From Bdellovibrionaceae bacterium UBA2466 (GTDB taxonomy: Bacteria > Bdellovibrionota > FAC87 > UBA2466): a stretch of DNA of 16,822 nucleotides. Numbering within the stretch: the first letter of the stretch is position 1; each line of letters opens with the position of its first letter. Below the pieces are notes generated by a model. The model made no database searches. It was given only the letters and a program-made list of their open reading frames with translations, and had not been told where the DNA came from. The stretch lies in assembly GCA_002342225.1 (NCBI GenBank), contig DDPO01000151.1, forward strand, positions 1,307 to 18,128, in the 5' to 3' direction. Positions 1 through 7,566 of this stretch are shown here, one piece after another. A program made the translations under genes and the position numbers.

Positions 1-1838
1 TTTTTTTGCAATGTTTTGAGCGTGCTTTCGACAGCGGCTCGGAAACCCGATTTCTGATTGGCGCTCAATGACATGCCTGAGCGGACTACAAAGTCGGCCA
101 TCCGATCTGATACTCTCAAAATTTCGCTGAGAGGCAAGGCCGGCTCTTGATGACCCAACAGAACACTGCACACAATTGATTTGGGGGTAATCACACTCAC
201 ATCATTAATTTTTTTGCAGAGCTGAAAGGCGGTTTTTTGAAGCGTCAGTTTAGGTTCTATTTGCTGTTGATCAGAGTTTTGAACTATCTCTTTCACAAAC
301 ATTGGTTCGGCAAATCGGACATATACTTTTCCTATGTTTCGTTTAATGATTTTGCGAGACTTGATTAATCCTTTTGTACTCTCCTTTTCTTTCGCTGCCC
401 CCTGAAGCTCTTTTGAGTAAGACCCCTCTTCAAATACCTCGTCATAACTTATCGACACAGGAACAAGTGCGATATCGTCTAAGCTACGACTTCGATAGCT
501 ATCAAAAATCATCTTCAAAAGCCCAAACGCAGGAGGTAGCATTTTGCCAGAACGACTCCTCGTTCCCTCGATAAAAAACTTTACGTTATTTCTATTTTTA
601 AGCAGAAACTCGATATATTTTTTTAATATGATCGAATACAGGTCGTTACCACGAAAACTTCGGCGAATAAAAAAGGCTCCGCCTTTCCTTAGAAAAAAGC
701 CAACAGGCCAAAATGATAGATTGATTCCTGCCGCAATGTGGGGAGTAACCATATCCTCATTAAACATGACGTAAGGAACGACAAGATAATCTAGATGGCT
801 TCGATGGCATGACACAAAAACGATAGGCTTGGTTCGCATGAGGTCTCGGACTCGCGCAATATCGTCCCGGTTGGTTACAAGCCCTTCGAACACTTTGTTA
901 AATAACCAGGTCAAAAGAACGTCCATGACTTCGACAAAACGATAAGTGTAATCAGCTACTATTTCTGTTAAATAACGATATGCAATCATCATCTCTTTTT
1001 TGGCATCGGTAGCATTTTTTTCTGCCACGACGCGAATCGTTTGCTGGACCTCCTCGTCTCGCATCAAAGTTTCTTTAACCGCGGTAGGAGGGGAGTATCT
1101 GGGACCAAGGACAACTCTCATTTCTTGCTGTATTGAAACAATAATTTTTCTCCTCAAAACTCGTGCATTTTTTAGATTGTCATTTTCATCAATCGCATCA
1201 GTCAGTTCAGGAGCTGCTTGTCTATTTTTCTCGATTAAAGATATAGGGGCCAATCCCCTCACAGTGGAGTCTTGACGTTTCCGGAGCAAATACCATAATT
1301 TGCCAATCCAATTTGGGTTGGAGCTGAGCCCTAGTAGCAACTCGTGCAACTTTCTTCGCTCACCTCGAATGTATTTTCTCCAGACGATGAAAATTGGAAT
1401 AAAATAGAATTGTTGGTTTGGATCTTTAAAAGCTGCTCCGTATAACTCAGCGAAGAGGCTCTCAACAGGAGTGGGTTTAAATGGCTCCTTGCGCTCTTTC
1501 AAGGGACAGAAAACAATTCGTGGGCCTGGAAATACAGATAAGAAATAGTCACCAAACTTAGTCTTTCCAAGTAAGAGCTTTAAAAACTCAACAGGCTTTG
1601 AAAGTGCAAATACTGTTTTTCGATTTCCAACGATAATAGGGCCAAGATTTTGGGTTCGGCACCAACTTGATAAAATAAGCCACTCGATGAAACCGCCGGT
1701 CGTGAGCACAAAAACTAATTTTCCCGTTTCACTCAGTTCTTTTAGATTCTCAATTGGAATATCAAATTGAAACCGCACAAATACGATTTTCGAAATACCT
1801 CCCCATAGTCGATCGATATTTTCGTACAATTTTTTCAA
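1..1838 (-). CDS. plsB: PlsB-type glycerol-3-phosphate 1-O-acyltransferase, C-terminus cut off by window edge
   Basis: Membrane-associated enzyme that acylates sn-glycerol-3-phosphate at position 1, the first step of phospholipid synthesis. The frame is open for 612 codons and leaves the window at base 1. All four acyltransferase blocks are visible: HRSHLD (H345, D350), GGAFFIRR (second R = R393), FIEGTRSR (E424, G425) and P460 in a PVSISYDE motif. As I recall the E. coli PlsB residues (H306, D311, R354, E385, P421), the spacings here are identical (+48, +79 and +115 from the His). About 340 residues precede block I, as in the PlsB family and unlike the short PlsC or PlsY enzymes. The start is a TTG at 1836-1838 preceded by a strong GGGGGAG ribosome site about 10 nt upstream; no ATG fits. 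E. coli PlsB is about 807 residues, so roughly 190 are probably missing. Confidence 0.95.
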   Translation of the reverse strand, partial: MKKLYENIDRLWGGISKIVFVRFQFDIPIENLKELSETGKLVFVLTTGGFIEWLILSSWCRTQNLGPIIVGNRKTVFALSKPVEFLKLLLGKTKFGDYFLSVFPGPRIVFCPLKERKEPFKPTPVESLFAELYGAAFKDPNQQFYFIPIFIVWRKYIRGERRKLHELLLGLSSNPNWIGKLWYLLRKRQDSTVRGLAPISLIEKNRQAAPELTDAIDENDNLKNARVLRRKIIVSIQQEMRVVLGPRYSPPTAVKETLMRDEEVQQTIRVVAEKNATDAKKEMMIAYRYLTEIVADYTYRFVEVMDVLLTWLFNKVFEGLVTNRDDIARVRDLMRTKPIVFVSCHRSHLDYLVVPYVMFNEDMVTPHIAAGINLSFWPVGFFLRKGGAFFIRRSFRGNDLYSIILKKYIEFLLKNRNNVKFFIEGTRSRSGKMLPPAFGLLKMIFDSYRSRSLDDIALVPVSISYDEVFEEGSYSKELQGAAKEKESTKGLIKSRKIIKRNIGKVYVRFAEPMFVKEIVQNSDQQQIEPKLTLQKTAFQLCKKINDVSVITPKSIVCSVLLGHQEPALPLSEILRVSDRMADFVVRSGMSLSANQKSGFRAAVESTLKTLQK

Positions 1839-1893
1839 TCGGCTTATTCTCCCCCAAAAAAGATCTAGTGATAGTAATAAAAAACCGGTGCTA

Positions 1894-1922
1894 TTTAAAC
1901 TGGGGTTTTACTTGAAAATCAA
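1894..1922 (-). promoter_or_regulatory. Candidate sigma70-like promoter for plsB
   Basis: On the minus strand a TTGATT (1917-1922) is separated by 17 nt from TTTAAA (1894-1899). It lies about 55 nt upstream of the plsB TTG start. It sits in the 144-nt gap between plsB and the gene at 1983-3368, which otherwise shows no convincing terminator or small gene. The match is by eye only, and such AT-rich matches are easy to find by chance. Confidence 0.4.
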
Positions 1923-1982
1923 CGCAATGAACACTTTATTCAAGAGCAACTGGTGCGGCGCGCAATTATCTAATAGAGGGAT

Positions 1983-3368
1983 TTATTCTGCTTGACCTAA
2001 GGGTAGGCGTTTGGGCGGGGTTACTAGTTCGTGCAGACCTTTTCCGGGAAACTGGGTTCTAAATACAGTTTCTAGGTTCTGCAACATTTCGCCAGGTGGA
2101 ATAACTTCTTTTTCATATTTTTTTCTCTCTTCAACAGCAAAAGCAGCTCTCTCTTTGGTTAAGTTGGTATCTACAATGACCCACTGTCCGTTTACTAACC
2201 AGAAAACAAAATAAGCGTTTGGAATGGGATCATTTCTCAAGCTTATTCCACCTTTTTGAGTCGCAACAATCCGGTATTTATCATTTTTATCTTTAGTAAG
2301 CTGAATGAGGGGCTTCCCACCAAAACTGATTTGCGACAACTCTCCTAAGACGTACGCATTAAAAAGCTCTAAATAGTAAAAAGAGACTCTAGAAAACATA
2401 TCTGAAAGCCGTTGCTCAGTGGTCTTCAAATAATACTGAAATGGATGAGGCACACCTGGAAATTCTTTGTCCAAAACTTTTATTCGCTCAATAGCCTTGT
2501 CGATATTTCCTAACCGACCAATTAAGAGTTCAATTTCTTTAACCAAGAATTCTCGTCTTTCAGTAGGTTTAGCTTGTTTGTAGGATTCCTCGTAAGCTTC
2601 TGCAGCCTTTGAATAATTAGGTGGGTCTTTTAGGAAATATTCTAAAGCCTCATTGGGCTTTTTTGCCACCATCAATAATGAACCCGCTTCGGAAAACATT
2701 TGCTGCCGACGATAATAGGAAAGAAGAGTTTCCAATGCCTCTAAGCCCACGTTGTCTGAGGGATTATCTTTTACCATGCTGGTTAACTCGGTGATTGCAC
2801 TAGTGGGACTTTTATTAAATTCAGTCTGAAGCTTGCTTAATTTCATAGCGCGTTGTTGACTAGGTGATACTTTCGCCCCTTCTCTGGTCTCTTGCTTTGA
2901 GTTTTGTTTTTGGCCAAAATTGAAATAGACTGCTATGGCAACCACAACAACCAGAGACAATGCACCAATCAAAAAGTTCTGATTGCCTAGTTTTTTATCT
3001 GAGTCGGAAGCTTTAAAAGTCACAGAATCTGAAAAAGCTGGTTCAAAAGAAGCTTGCTCTGAGGGAGCGCTAGGATTAGCTAATGGCTCGGTTAACTTGG
3101 TGCGCGCCTTCTTTTGCTGTTTAGGCTCCAGCGGCTGAATGGGCTGCAGTTCTTCAATCTTAGAAACCGCAGGTTCTACTTCAATCTTAAATCGCTCGAT
3201 CTCGCCAATCGGGATCCAGTCCGACATTCCCGCACACCAAAGAGGAGTATCTTTAGAGATTTCACCTCGAATTAACATTGCAGACACTTCCTCCTGAGAG
3301 AAAGGACCTTTCTGCTCCCCTTCAATTCCAAGGAAATATTCAGTTATTTGGCTGGCTGGTTCTGACAT
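1983..3368 (-). CDS. GYF_2-domain single-pass membrane protein with helical-repeat periplasmic part
   Basis: 461 residues. The N-terminus (about 10-60) matches the GYF_2 (DUF4339) pattern: YFLGIEGEQKGPF, then a helix, then TPLWCAGMSDWIPI. This small fold is common at the N-terminus of bacterial membrane proteins and is thought to bind peptides. A polar, Pro/Glu-rich linker (about 62-128) leads to one transmembrane segment (about 131-149), then a helical, TPR-like region (about 176-300) and a C-terminal domain (about 306-461) that I do not recognise. No signal peptide is seen, so the GYF domain should be cytoplasmic and the C-terminus periplasmic. The ATG at 3368 is the only start that keeps the GYF domain whole. 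It has no Shine-Dalgarno and lies right below a TATAAT box. The function is unknown; a scaffold linking cytoplasm and periplasm is one inference. Confidence 0.85.
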   Translation of the reverse strand: MSEPASQITEYFLGIEGEQKGPFSQEEVSAMLIRGEISKDTPLWCAGMSDWIPIGEIERFKIEVEPAVSKIEELQPIQPLEPKQQKKARTKLTEPLANPSAPSEQASFEPAFSDSVTFKASDSDKKLGNQNFLIGALSLVVVVAIAVYFNFGQKQNSKQETREGAKVSPSQQRAMKLSKLQTEFNKSPTSAITELTSMVKDNPSDNVGLEALETLLSYYRRQQMFSEAGSLLMVAKKPNEALEYFLKDPPNYSKAAEAYEESYKQAKPTERREFLVKEIELLIGRLGNIDKAIERIKVLDKEFPGVPHPFQYYLKTTEQRLSDMFSRVSFYYLELFNAYVLGELSQISFGGKPLIQLTKDKNDKYRIVATQKGGISLRNDPIPNAYFVFWLVNGQWVIVDTNLTKERAAFAVEERKKYEKEVIPPGEMLQNLETVFRTQFPGKGLHELVTPPKRLPLGQAE

Positions 3369-3369
3369 A

Positions 3370-3393
3370 GATTTGATCTTATTATATCAAATC
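3370..3393 (-). promoter_or_regulatory. Extended -10 promoter inside an 8-bp inverted repeat
   Basis: GATTTGAT (3370-3377) and ATCAAATC (3386-3393) form a perfect inverted repeat around an 8-nt spacer. On the minus strand a perfect TATAAT (3381-3386) preceded by TGA, an extended -10, lies across the spacer and the edge of one arm. No good -35 is visible. The expected transcription start is about 6-7 nt below the -10, only about 6 nt before the ATG at 3368. The symmetry suggests an operator for a dimeric repressor blocking its own promoter, but the repressor is unknown. Confidence 0.55.
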
Positions 3394-3478
3394 AAACTGC
3401 GAAAAACTTGACTCCTTGCTTTCTGGCACCGTGCGCAAGAAAAAACCAAGAATAAGATTAAGTTAACCCTACTTTTTT

Positions 3479-4666
3479 CTAATTCTTCTTAGAAAAAACT
3501 CGGTCGCGGGCCGAATTGAGCTGTTTTCTGCGATATTCCTCGTGATTGCTTTTGCCGAAAATACTGTCAGCGTAGGCTTTTACATCCATGATTTGAATTT
3601 CATAGGGGAAAAACCCATATTCGAAAGCCGGAGGAATTGTAGGGAAAAGCTCATTAAGTAATTGGTCGCCACCAGACATGTTGGGAAGCTGGGAGTTCAA
3701 CTGAGTGTAGAGCCTGTGCTGAGGATTCCTTACTTTGACCAACTCACGACATGTAAATTGTATTGCTTGGTAGTATTCACTCGAATGAGGATTTAGGAAA
3801 CCTCGACCACGTCTTCCCTGACCTATTCTTTTTTCAAGTCGCTTGATCATACGATCGATGTAAGGAGCCGGTTCGGATGTCTTGTTTAAGTGAGTTACTA
3901 TTCTATCTAACTCAAACTGAAGTCGCTTTGAATCCAACAAGCGATTACGTGACCTTCCCGGTCTGATATTAGGCAAACTTATAATATTTTTTTCTAAAAG
4001 CATTCGTACTGCTCGAATAGCATCAAGCTTGGTTTCGGTTACTAGTCGCAAACCCACTCGATCGTAAATCTCTTCAACAACGCTATCTGCTTTATGCAAC
4101 AACTTAATGATCTCTCGATTAGGATCTTTTCTCTCTTTCTTTTTAAAGAAGAGAAGCTTGATACCAGCACCATCCTCTTGCTTACCCAAGTAAGTTGCTC
4201 CATTGCCTGGATCGACATAAATAAATCTATCCAGCCTGTTTAAAACTTGAGTTTGCATAGCTTGGAAAAATTTAAGCCGAGGATCATACGAGAGGTGAAT
4301 CATCACATGCATCACTCTAAGAATGGCACATGCATAGACTTGATCAGCTGTTTTTTCTTTTTCTGAAGCTAATATAAAAAGCCTTCGAATATCACTTAAA
4401 GCCTTTTCAGACCTTAAATGCTCCGGAACTTTGGGAAAATCGGGATCGGCTAGAGTTTTTTCAATAAATTGAACCGAATCATTAAAGAATTTCCAAACGA
4501 GGGCTAAATCATCCGGATTGTTAACATCGAATCCATAAGCTTGAATGAAACTTGTAGCTTCCCCGATAGTTTTAATCTCCAATCGGGGCACATCTAGTAT
4601 AGAGCTTCCTTCCAGAACGACGTTGACACTTGGCCAGGGAAATTCGAAATTGGGAGTAGCTTCCAT
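3479..4666 (-). CDS. Unknown-function protein with RelA/SpoT-synthetase-like motifs (TIGR04552-like)
   Basis: 395 residues, soluble, with no signal peptide or membrane segment. From memory it resembles a deltaproteobacterial family of unknown function (TIGR04552 type). Core landmarks of the (p)ppGpp synthetase nucleotidyltransferase fold can be read in order. A basic stretch lies at about 170-180 (K170, KKKERK). DRVGLR (202-207) fits D-x-x-G-x-R, the metal-binding motif. YYQAIQ (298-303) takes the place of the guanine-stacking Y-R-x-x-H, with Gln where His is usual. YEIQI (355-359) contains E356, at the catalytic Glu position, and H375 follows. The gap between DxxGxR and the Tyr is about 97 residues, longer than in RelA. 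The frame is open up to 4828, but that extension is antisense to tRNA-Ser, so the ATG at 4664-4666 is chosen. Alarmone synthesis is not established; it may be a different or inactive nucleotidyltransferase. Confidence 0.8.
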   Translation of the reverse strand: MEATPNFEFPWPSVNVVLEGSSILDVPRLEIKTIGEATSFIQAYGFDVNNPDDLALVWKFFNDSVQFIEKTLADPDFPKVPEHLRSEKALSDIRRLFILASEKEKTADQVYACAILRVMHVMIHLSYDPRLKFFQAMQTQVLNRLDRFIYVDPGNGATYLGKQEDGAGIKLLFFKKKERKDPNREIIKLLHKADSVVEEIYDRVGLRLVTETKLDAIRAVRMLLEKNIISLPNIRPGRSRNRLLDSKRLQFELDRIVTHLNKTSEPAPYIDRMIKRLEKRIGQGRRGRGFLNPHSSEYYQAIQFTCRELVKVRNPQHRLYTQLNSQLPNMSGGDQLLNELFPTIPPAFEYGFFPYEIQIMDVKAYADSIFGKSNHEEYRRKQLNSARDRVFSKKN

Positions 4667-4678
4667 AAAGTAGGCGAA

Positions 4679-4707
4679 AAGATAGCATACGGACACTCGC
4701 AATCCAA
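4679..4707 (-). promoter_or_regulatory. Candidate promoter close to the start at 4666
   Basis: On the minus strand TTGGAT (4702-4707), a 17-nt spacer and TATCTT (4679-4684) end 12 nt before the ATG at 4666. Transcription would start about 5-6 nt before the ATG, and no Shine-Dalgarno is present. It lies between the tRNA and the gene and, if real, independently supports the short start. Judged by eye; moderate match to consensus. Confidence 0.4.
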
Positions 4708-4737
4708 CGAATCCTGTATTAGAGTGTCGGCTTCTTT

Positions 4738-4827
4738 GGAGAGGTGGCTGAGCGGTCGAAAGCGGCGGTCTTGAAAACCGTTGAACTCGTAAGGGTTCCG
4801 GGAGTTCGAATCTCCCCCTCTCCGCCA
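4738..4827 (+). tRNA. tRNA-Ser, anticodon TGA, with encoded CCA
   Basis: The acceptor arms GGAGAGG (4738-4744) and CCTCTCC (4817-4823) pair fully, followed by discriminator G4824 and CCA at 4825-4827. The anticodon stem 4765-4769/4777-4781 has one G-T pair and encloses a CTTGAAA loop with anticodon TGA at 4772-4774. A long variable arm with a GAAC/GTTC stem, typical of tRNA-Ser, precedes a T-arm of GGGAG-TTCGAAT-CTCCC. It reads UCA and, by wobble, other UCN serine codons. Its antisense strand is open and creates a false N-terminus for the gene ending at 3479. Confidence 0.97.
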
Positions 4828-4886
4828 TTATTCAATGTAATCATGGATTTACGCTGCTTTTTTGTCGGTTCAAGCTCGTTTTTTGA

Positions 4887-4915
4887 TTGATTTTAGGCAT
4901 AAAAACCGCTATAAA
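4887..4915 (+). promoter_or_regulatory. Sigma70-like promoter abutting the start codon at 4923
   Basis: TTGATT (4887-4892), a 17-nt spacer and TATAAA (4910-4915) make a near-consensus promoter. The predicted transcription start, 6-8 nt below the -10, falls on or next to the ATG at 4923. No ribosome site precedes that ATG. The message is therefore probably leaderless, and the in-frame TTG at 4887 is part of the -35 rather than a start codon. Confidence 0.55.
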
Positions 4916-4922
4916 ACGCAGC

Positions 4923-5594
4923 ATGTCAAAACTTCTAAACTTTCTTATTGTTTTAGGCGTTTGTGTAACTCAAGTGTCTGTCGGTGCCGAGCCAACTCCC
5001 GCGATTCTCGATCATGAAGTTCTATTTCACTGGAACGATCTGAAAGAGACCGAAGACCAATTCAATTTTTATTCGGTTGAGTTGGCGCATCACCGTTTGG
5101 AAGCCGAACTAGCTTTATCGAAGTTGCAAATGGATCAAAGACTTTTTCAAAAGTCTGCACTCAGTGAGTTTGATCTGAAAAAATCGCAAAAAGATTACGA
5201 CTTAAAAACAGCTGAACTTGAAATGTCACAAGGCAAAATAAAAGAACGAATGATCTATTTGGAGATCAAAAAACAAACTTTGGCTGCAAAACAAGGAAAA
5301 AGACCTTCCATCAAAACCACGGCACAATTGTATGCAGATGATTGGAAAGCAAAATTAGATTTAGGCTACATTTGGGTAAAACGGGCCCAAATTGAATTAG
5401 ACTTTGCTACCTATCACTTGAATCAAGTTAAAAGCTTGAACTCAAAAGATGTATCAACTTACGAAGAACTACTTGAAGTCGCTGAAGTTAAAAAAGAAAA
5501 AGAGGCTAATCTAGCAGTACTGCAAAATCGTTTAAAAACGCTTCAATACAACTACGAAGAAGCTCAAAAAATCGCAGACGAACTGAAGCCTTAA
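4923..5594 (+). CDS. Exported helical (coiled-coil) protein resembling a membrane-fusion-protein hairpin
   Basis: 223 residues from the chosen ATG. A signal peptide (hydrophobic core about 4-18, likely cleavage after VGA at 20-22) predicts a periplasmic or outer-membrane-facing protein with no lipobox. Nearly all the rest is charged, Leu-rich helix. Part of it (about 70-110) reads like the alpha-hairpin of HlyD/AcrA-type adaptors: a tip-like QKSALSEFDL followed by a long heptad stretch. A second, weaker copy of the pattern appears at about 168-215, with tip-like SLNSKDVSTYEEL. Neither a lipoyl domain nor a beta-barrel domain is present, so it is not a complete adaptor. It is followed after 13 nt by the cupin gene and may be co-transcribed. 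The function is unknown; a structural or tethering role is inference only. Confidence 0.75.
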   Translation: MSKLLNFLIVLGVCVTQVSVGAEPTPAILDHEVLFHWNDLKETEDQFNFYSVELAHHRLEAELALSKLQMDQRLFQKSALSEFDLKKSQKDYDLKTAELEMSQGKIKERMIYLEIKKQTLAAKQGKRPSIKTTAQLYADDWKAKLDLGYIWVKRAQIELDFATYHLNQVKSLNSKDVSTYEELLEVAEVKKEKEANLAVLQNRLKTLQYNYEEAQKIADELKP

Positions 5595-5607
5595 TTTGTA
5601 GTTTCAC

Positions 5608-6111
5608 ATGCTTTCAGCCAAAGATATCATCGAGAAGCTTTCTCTAGTTCCTCTGGAGGGAGAGGGTGGCTTTTTCAAACAGACTTTTAAAGACAGTCTT
5701 TTGGTCTCCTCTAATGAATTAAAATCCGCTGCTAATAATCGGGCAGCTAGCACTGCGATCTATTATTTAATAACTCAAAATAATTTTTCTGCCCTTCATC
5801 GTTTGCCCCAAGCCGAAGTTTTGCACTTCTATCTAGGTAGTCCAGTCGAAATGGTTCAAATCACACCTGCAGGAACAGTTAAACGCCTTATCTTAGGCCC
5901 CCAAATTACTAAGAACCAACACCTTCAAGTCGTAGTTCCTCAAAACACTTGGCAAGGAAGCTGTTTAGTGGAAGGGGGTGAATGGGCTCTTCTGGGAGCT
6001 ACTGTCAGCCCCGGATTTGAATTTGAAGACATGGAAGTTGCAGACCGACTTAAGTTGATATCCCTTTATCCAAATTTGAAAGATACAATCAATCGGTTCA
6101 CAAGAAATTAA
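5608..6111 (+). CDS. Cupin superfamily protein, DUF985 (cupin_5) family
   Basis: 167 residues, a full-length single-domain DUF985 protein, cytoplasmic. Family signatures in order: EGGFFKQTF (19-27), TAIYYLI (49-55), SALHRLPQAEVLHFYLG (61-77), PQNTWQGSCL (111-120) and WALLGATVSPGFEFEDMEV (126-144). H64, E70 and H73 occupy the places of the usual cupin metal ligands. The common D-E-V-W-H-F form reads Q-A-E-V-L-H-F here, so the ligand Glu and His remain. Structures in the family show a sugar- or nucleotide-binding cupin barrel, but no reaction is firmly assigned. The ATG at 5608 lacks a clear ribosome site and lies 13 nt below the previous stop, consistent with read-through translation from the gene upstream. 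Confidence 0.93.
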   Translation: MLSAKDIIEKLSLVPLEGEGGFFKQTFKDSLLVSSNELKSAANNRAASTAIYYLITQNNFSALHRLPQAEVLHFYLGSPVEMVQITPAGTVKRLILGPQITKNQHLQVVVPQNTWQGSCLVEGGEWALLGATVSPGFEFEDMEVADRLKLISLYPNLKDTINRFTRN

Positions 6112-6134
6112 CTGCGATTAATTTATCAACACGC

Positions 6135-6155
6135 AAAAAAATCAACCTGTTGATA
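6135..6155 (-). terminator. Candidate Rho-independent terminator overlapping the stop of the FAD enzyme gene
   Basis: On the minus strand ATCAA-(CAGG)-TTGAT forms a short stem whose last bases lie in the stop codon, followed directly by seven T residues (the A-run at 6135-6141 on the plus strand). The stem is AT-rich and weak. The same bases also form a longer-range inverted repeat, TATCAACA (6124-6131) with TGTTGATA (6148-6155), so the site may serve both converging transcripts. Confidence 0.45.
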
Positions 6156-7566
6156 GTAAGTTGAAGATCTTGCCTGGGTTCAAAAGATGATTTGGGTCAA
6201 AAGCCGTCTTAATAGCTCTAAAAAGGGCCATTTCCTCAGAGGTTCGTGACATCTCGACCCAGCTTTTTTTAAGCAGTCCTACTCCGTGTTCAGAGGACGC
6301 ACTACCCCCCCATTTCTTGATGAGTGGATAGAGTTCTTTTTCAAAACGATCACAGTCCTCAACGTAGGTTTTATGATCCACAGTGTCACGTCTAACCACA
6401 TTCAAGTGCGGGCTACCATCACCGAAATGTCCAAAAAGATAAAGTTCAGCTCCTAAATTCATCGAATGAAAGAGACGAGATGCTTCGTTCACAAAACCGA
6501 CTATGTTTGTCACTGCGACTGATGTGTCATATTTACGAACTTCATTCGTCAAAGCGATGCTCTCAGTAATACCTTCTCGGAGGCCCCAAACCTCTTTTTT
6601 CTCAGCTGAAGATTGAGCTAAAAGTCCATCGAGAATAAAATCGGCCTCTAAAACCTGGGAAAGCCAGTCTTCTAGTAGAGCCTCGGGCTCACTTCCGGGA
6701 CCAAGCTCAATTTCCATCAGAACATAAAACTCGCCTGATTTTGAAAGCTTCGACTTGCGATGAAGTTTCGTTTCGACCGCTTTTAAGCAGCGCTGACTAA
6801 AAAATTCGAAAGCTAAAATTTCAAAGGGTCCCCGTCTTGCTCGACTAAAAAGCTCACTGACACTCTCAAGATCTGGGACCGCAAAAAATAGAACATGCTC
6901 TTTGTGAGGAAGACGTGCCAATTTTAAAGTTGCCTCGGTGATTACAGCTAAAGTGCCTTCGGATCCCACCATGAGCTGAATCAAATCGTAACCGGTATTG
7001 TTTTTTTCCAATCCTCGATTGAGCTCAATCACATCCCCGTTCATGGTCACAATTTGCAAGCCGGACACCCATCTCCTTACCATCCCATATCGAATAACCC
7101 GAACTCCCCCCGCATTAGTGGACAAATTACCCCCCACTTCGCAAGTTCCCTTCGATGCAAGATCAATAGGCCACAGCAATCCTTCCCGAGCACAATGTTC
7201 ATGGACGCTTTCTGTAATTGCTCCAGCTTGCACTCGAACGGTTCTCCCCAATACATCAACTGGGGACATCTGGTTCATTCGAGAAAGACTTAAAACAACC
7301 TCTGATTGCGTTACTACAGCTCCACCTGATAACCCTGTTCTTCCCCCCGAGGGAACAACTGGAATTTTCAGTTGATTACATGACTTTAAAATCAGAGATA
7401 CTTGCTCAGTGGTTTTTGGCAAAAAAACTAGGAGAGGTTTTCCGGTCAGCCGAGTCCAATCACCACCGTAAGGAGCACAATCCTCAAGTGACAACAAGAT
7501 CACATCCTGAGGAATTTTCCCTTGTAGGGCATCCAAAAGTTTCTGTCTTTTAAGGTTTAAGTCCAT
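6142..7566 (-). CDS. FAD-dependent 2-hydroxyacid dehydrogenase (GlcD / D-lactate / D-2-hydroxyglutarate type)
   Basis: 474 residues. It oxidises a D-2-hydroxy acid to a 2-oxo acid using FAD; the exact substrate cannot be read from sequence. FAD_binding_4 signatures: PSGGRTGLSGG (72-82), GGNLSTNAGG (145-154) and MVGSEGTLAVITEATLKL (199-216). The C-terminal FAD-oxidase domain has GHFGDGSPHLN (H380, H387) and SSEHGVG (E426, H427), the substrate/metal-binding landmarks of D-lactate and D-2-hydroxyglutarate dehydrogenases, and ends with NPGKIF. No cysteine-rich iron-sulfur part is fused. The open frame reaches a TTG at 7596, but the ATG at 7564-7566 is preferred because a GGTGG lies just before it and it overlaps the upstream gene by only 17 nt. 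That gene encodes an FAH-family enzyme, so the two are probably translationally coupled and act on related acids. Confidence 0.92.
   Translation of the reverse strand: MDLNLKRQKLLDALQGKIPQDVILLSLEDCAPYGGDWTRLTGKPLLVFLPKTTEQVSLILKSCNQLKIPVVPSGGRTGLSGGAVVTQSEVVLSLSRMNQMSPVDVLGRTVRVQAGAITESVHEHCAREGLLWPIDLASKGTCEVGGNLSTNAGGVRVIRYGMVRRWVSGLQIVTMNGDVIELNRGLEKNNTGYDLIQLMVGSEGTLAVITEATLKLARLPHKEHVLFFAVPDLESVSELFSRARRGPFEILAFEFFSQRCLKAVETKLHRKSKLSKSGEFYVLMEIELGPGSEPEALLEDWLSQVLEADFILDGLLAQSSAEKKEVWGLREGITESIALTNEVRKYDTSVAVTNIVGFVNEASRLFHSMNLGAELYLFGHFGDGSPHLNVVRRDTVDHKTYVEDCDRFEKELYPLIKKWGGSASSEHGVGLLKKSWVEMSRTSEEMALFRAIKTAFDPNHLLNPGKIFNLLSTG

Noticed and set aside
676..705. Possible frameshift in plsB near the six-A run (about 692-697)
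   Set aside because: Counting six A residues keeps the frame: the protein reads GFFLRKGGAFFIRR without interruption, and the spacing of the catalytic blocks equals that of E. coli PlsB.
4887..4922. Longer start (TTG at 4887) for the exported helical protein
   Set aside because: It would put 12 polar residues before a good signal peptide, and that TTG lies in the probable -35 box.
7054..7553. Overlapping plus-strand reading frames inside the FAD dehydrogenase gene
   Set aside because: They lie antisense to a clearly conserved protein and show no ribosome site or recognisable domain.
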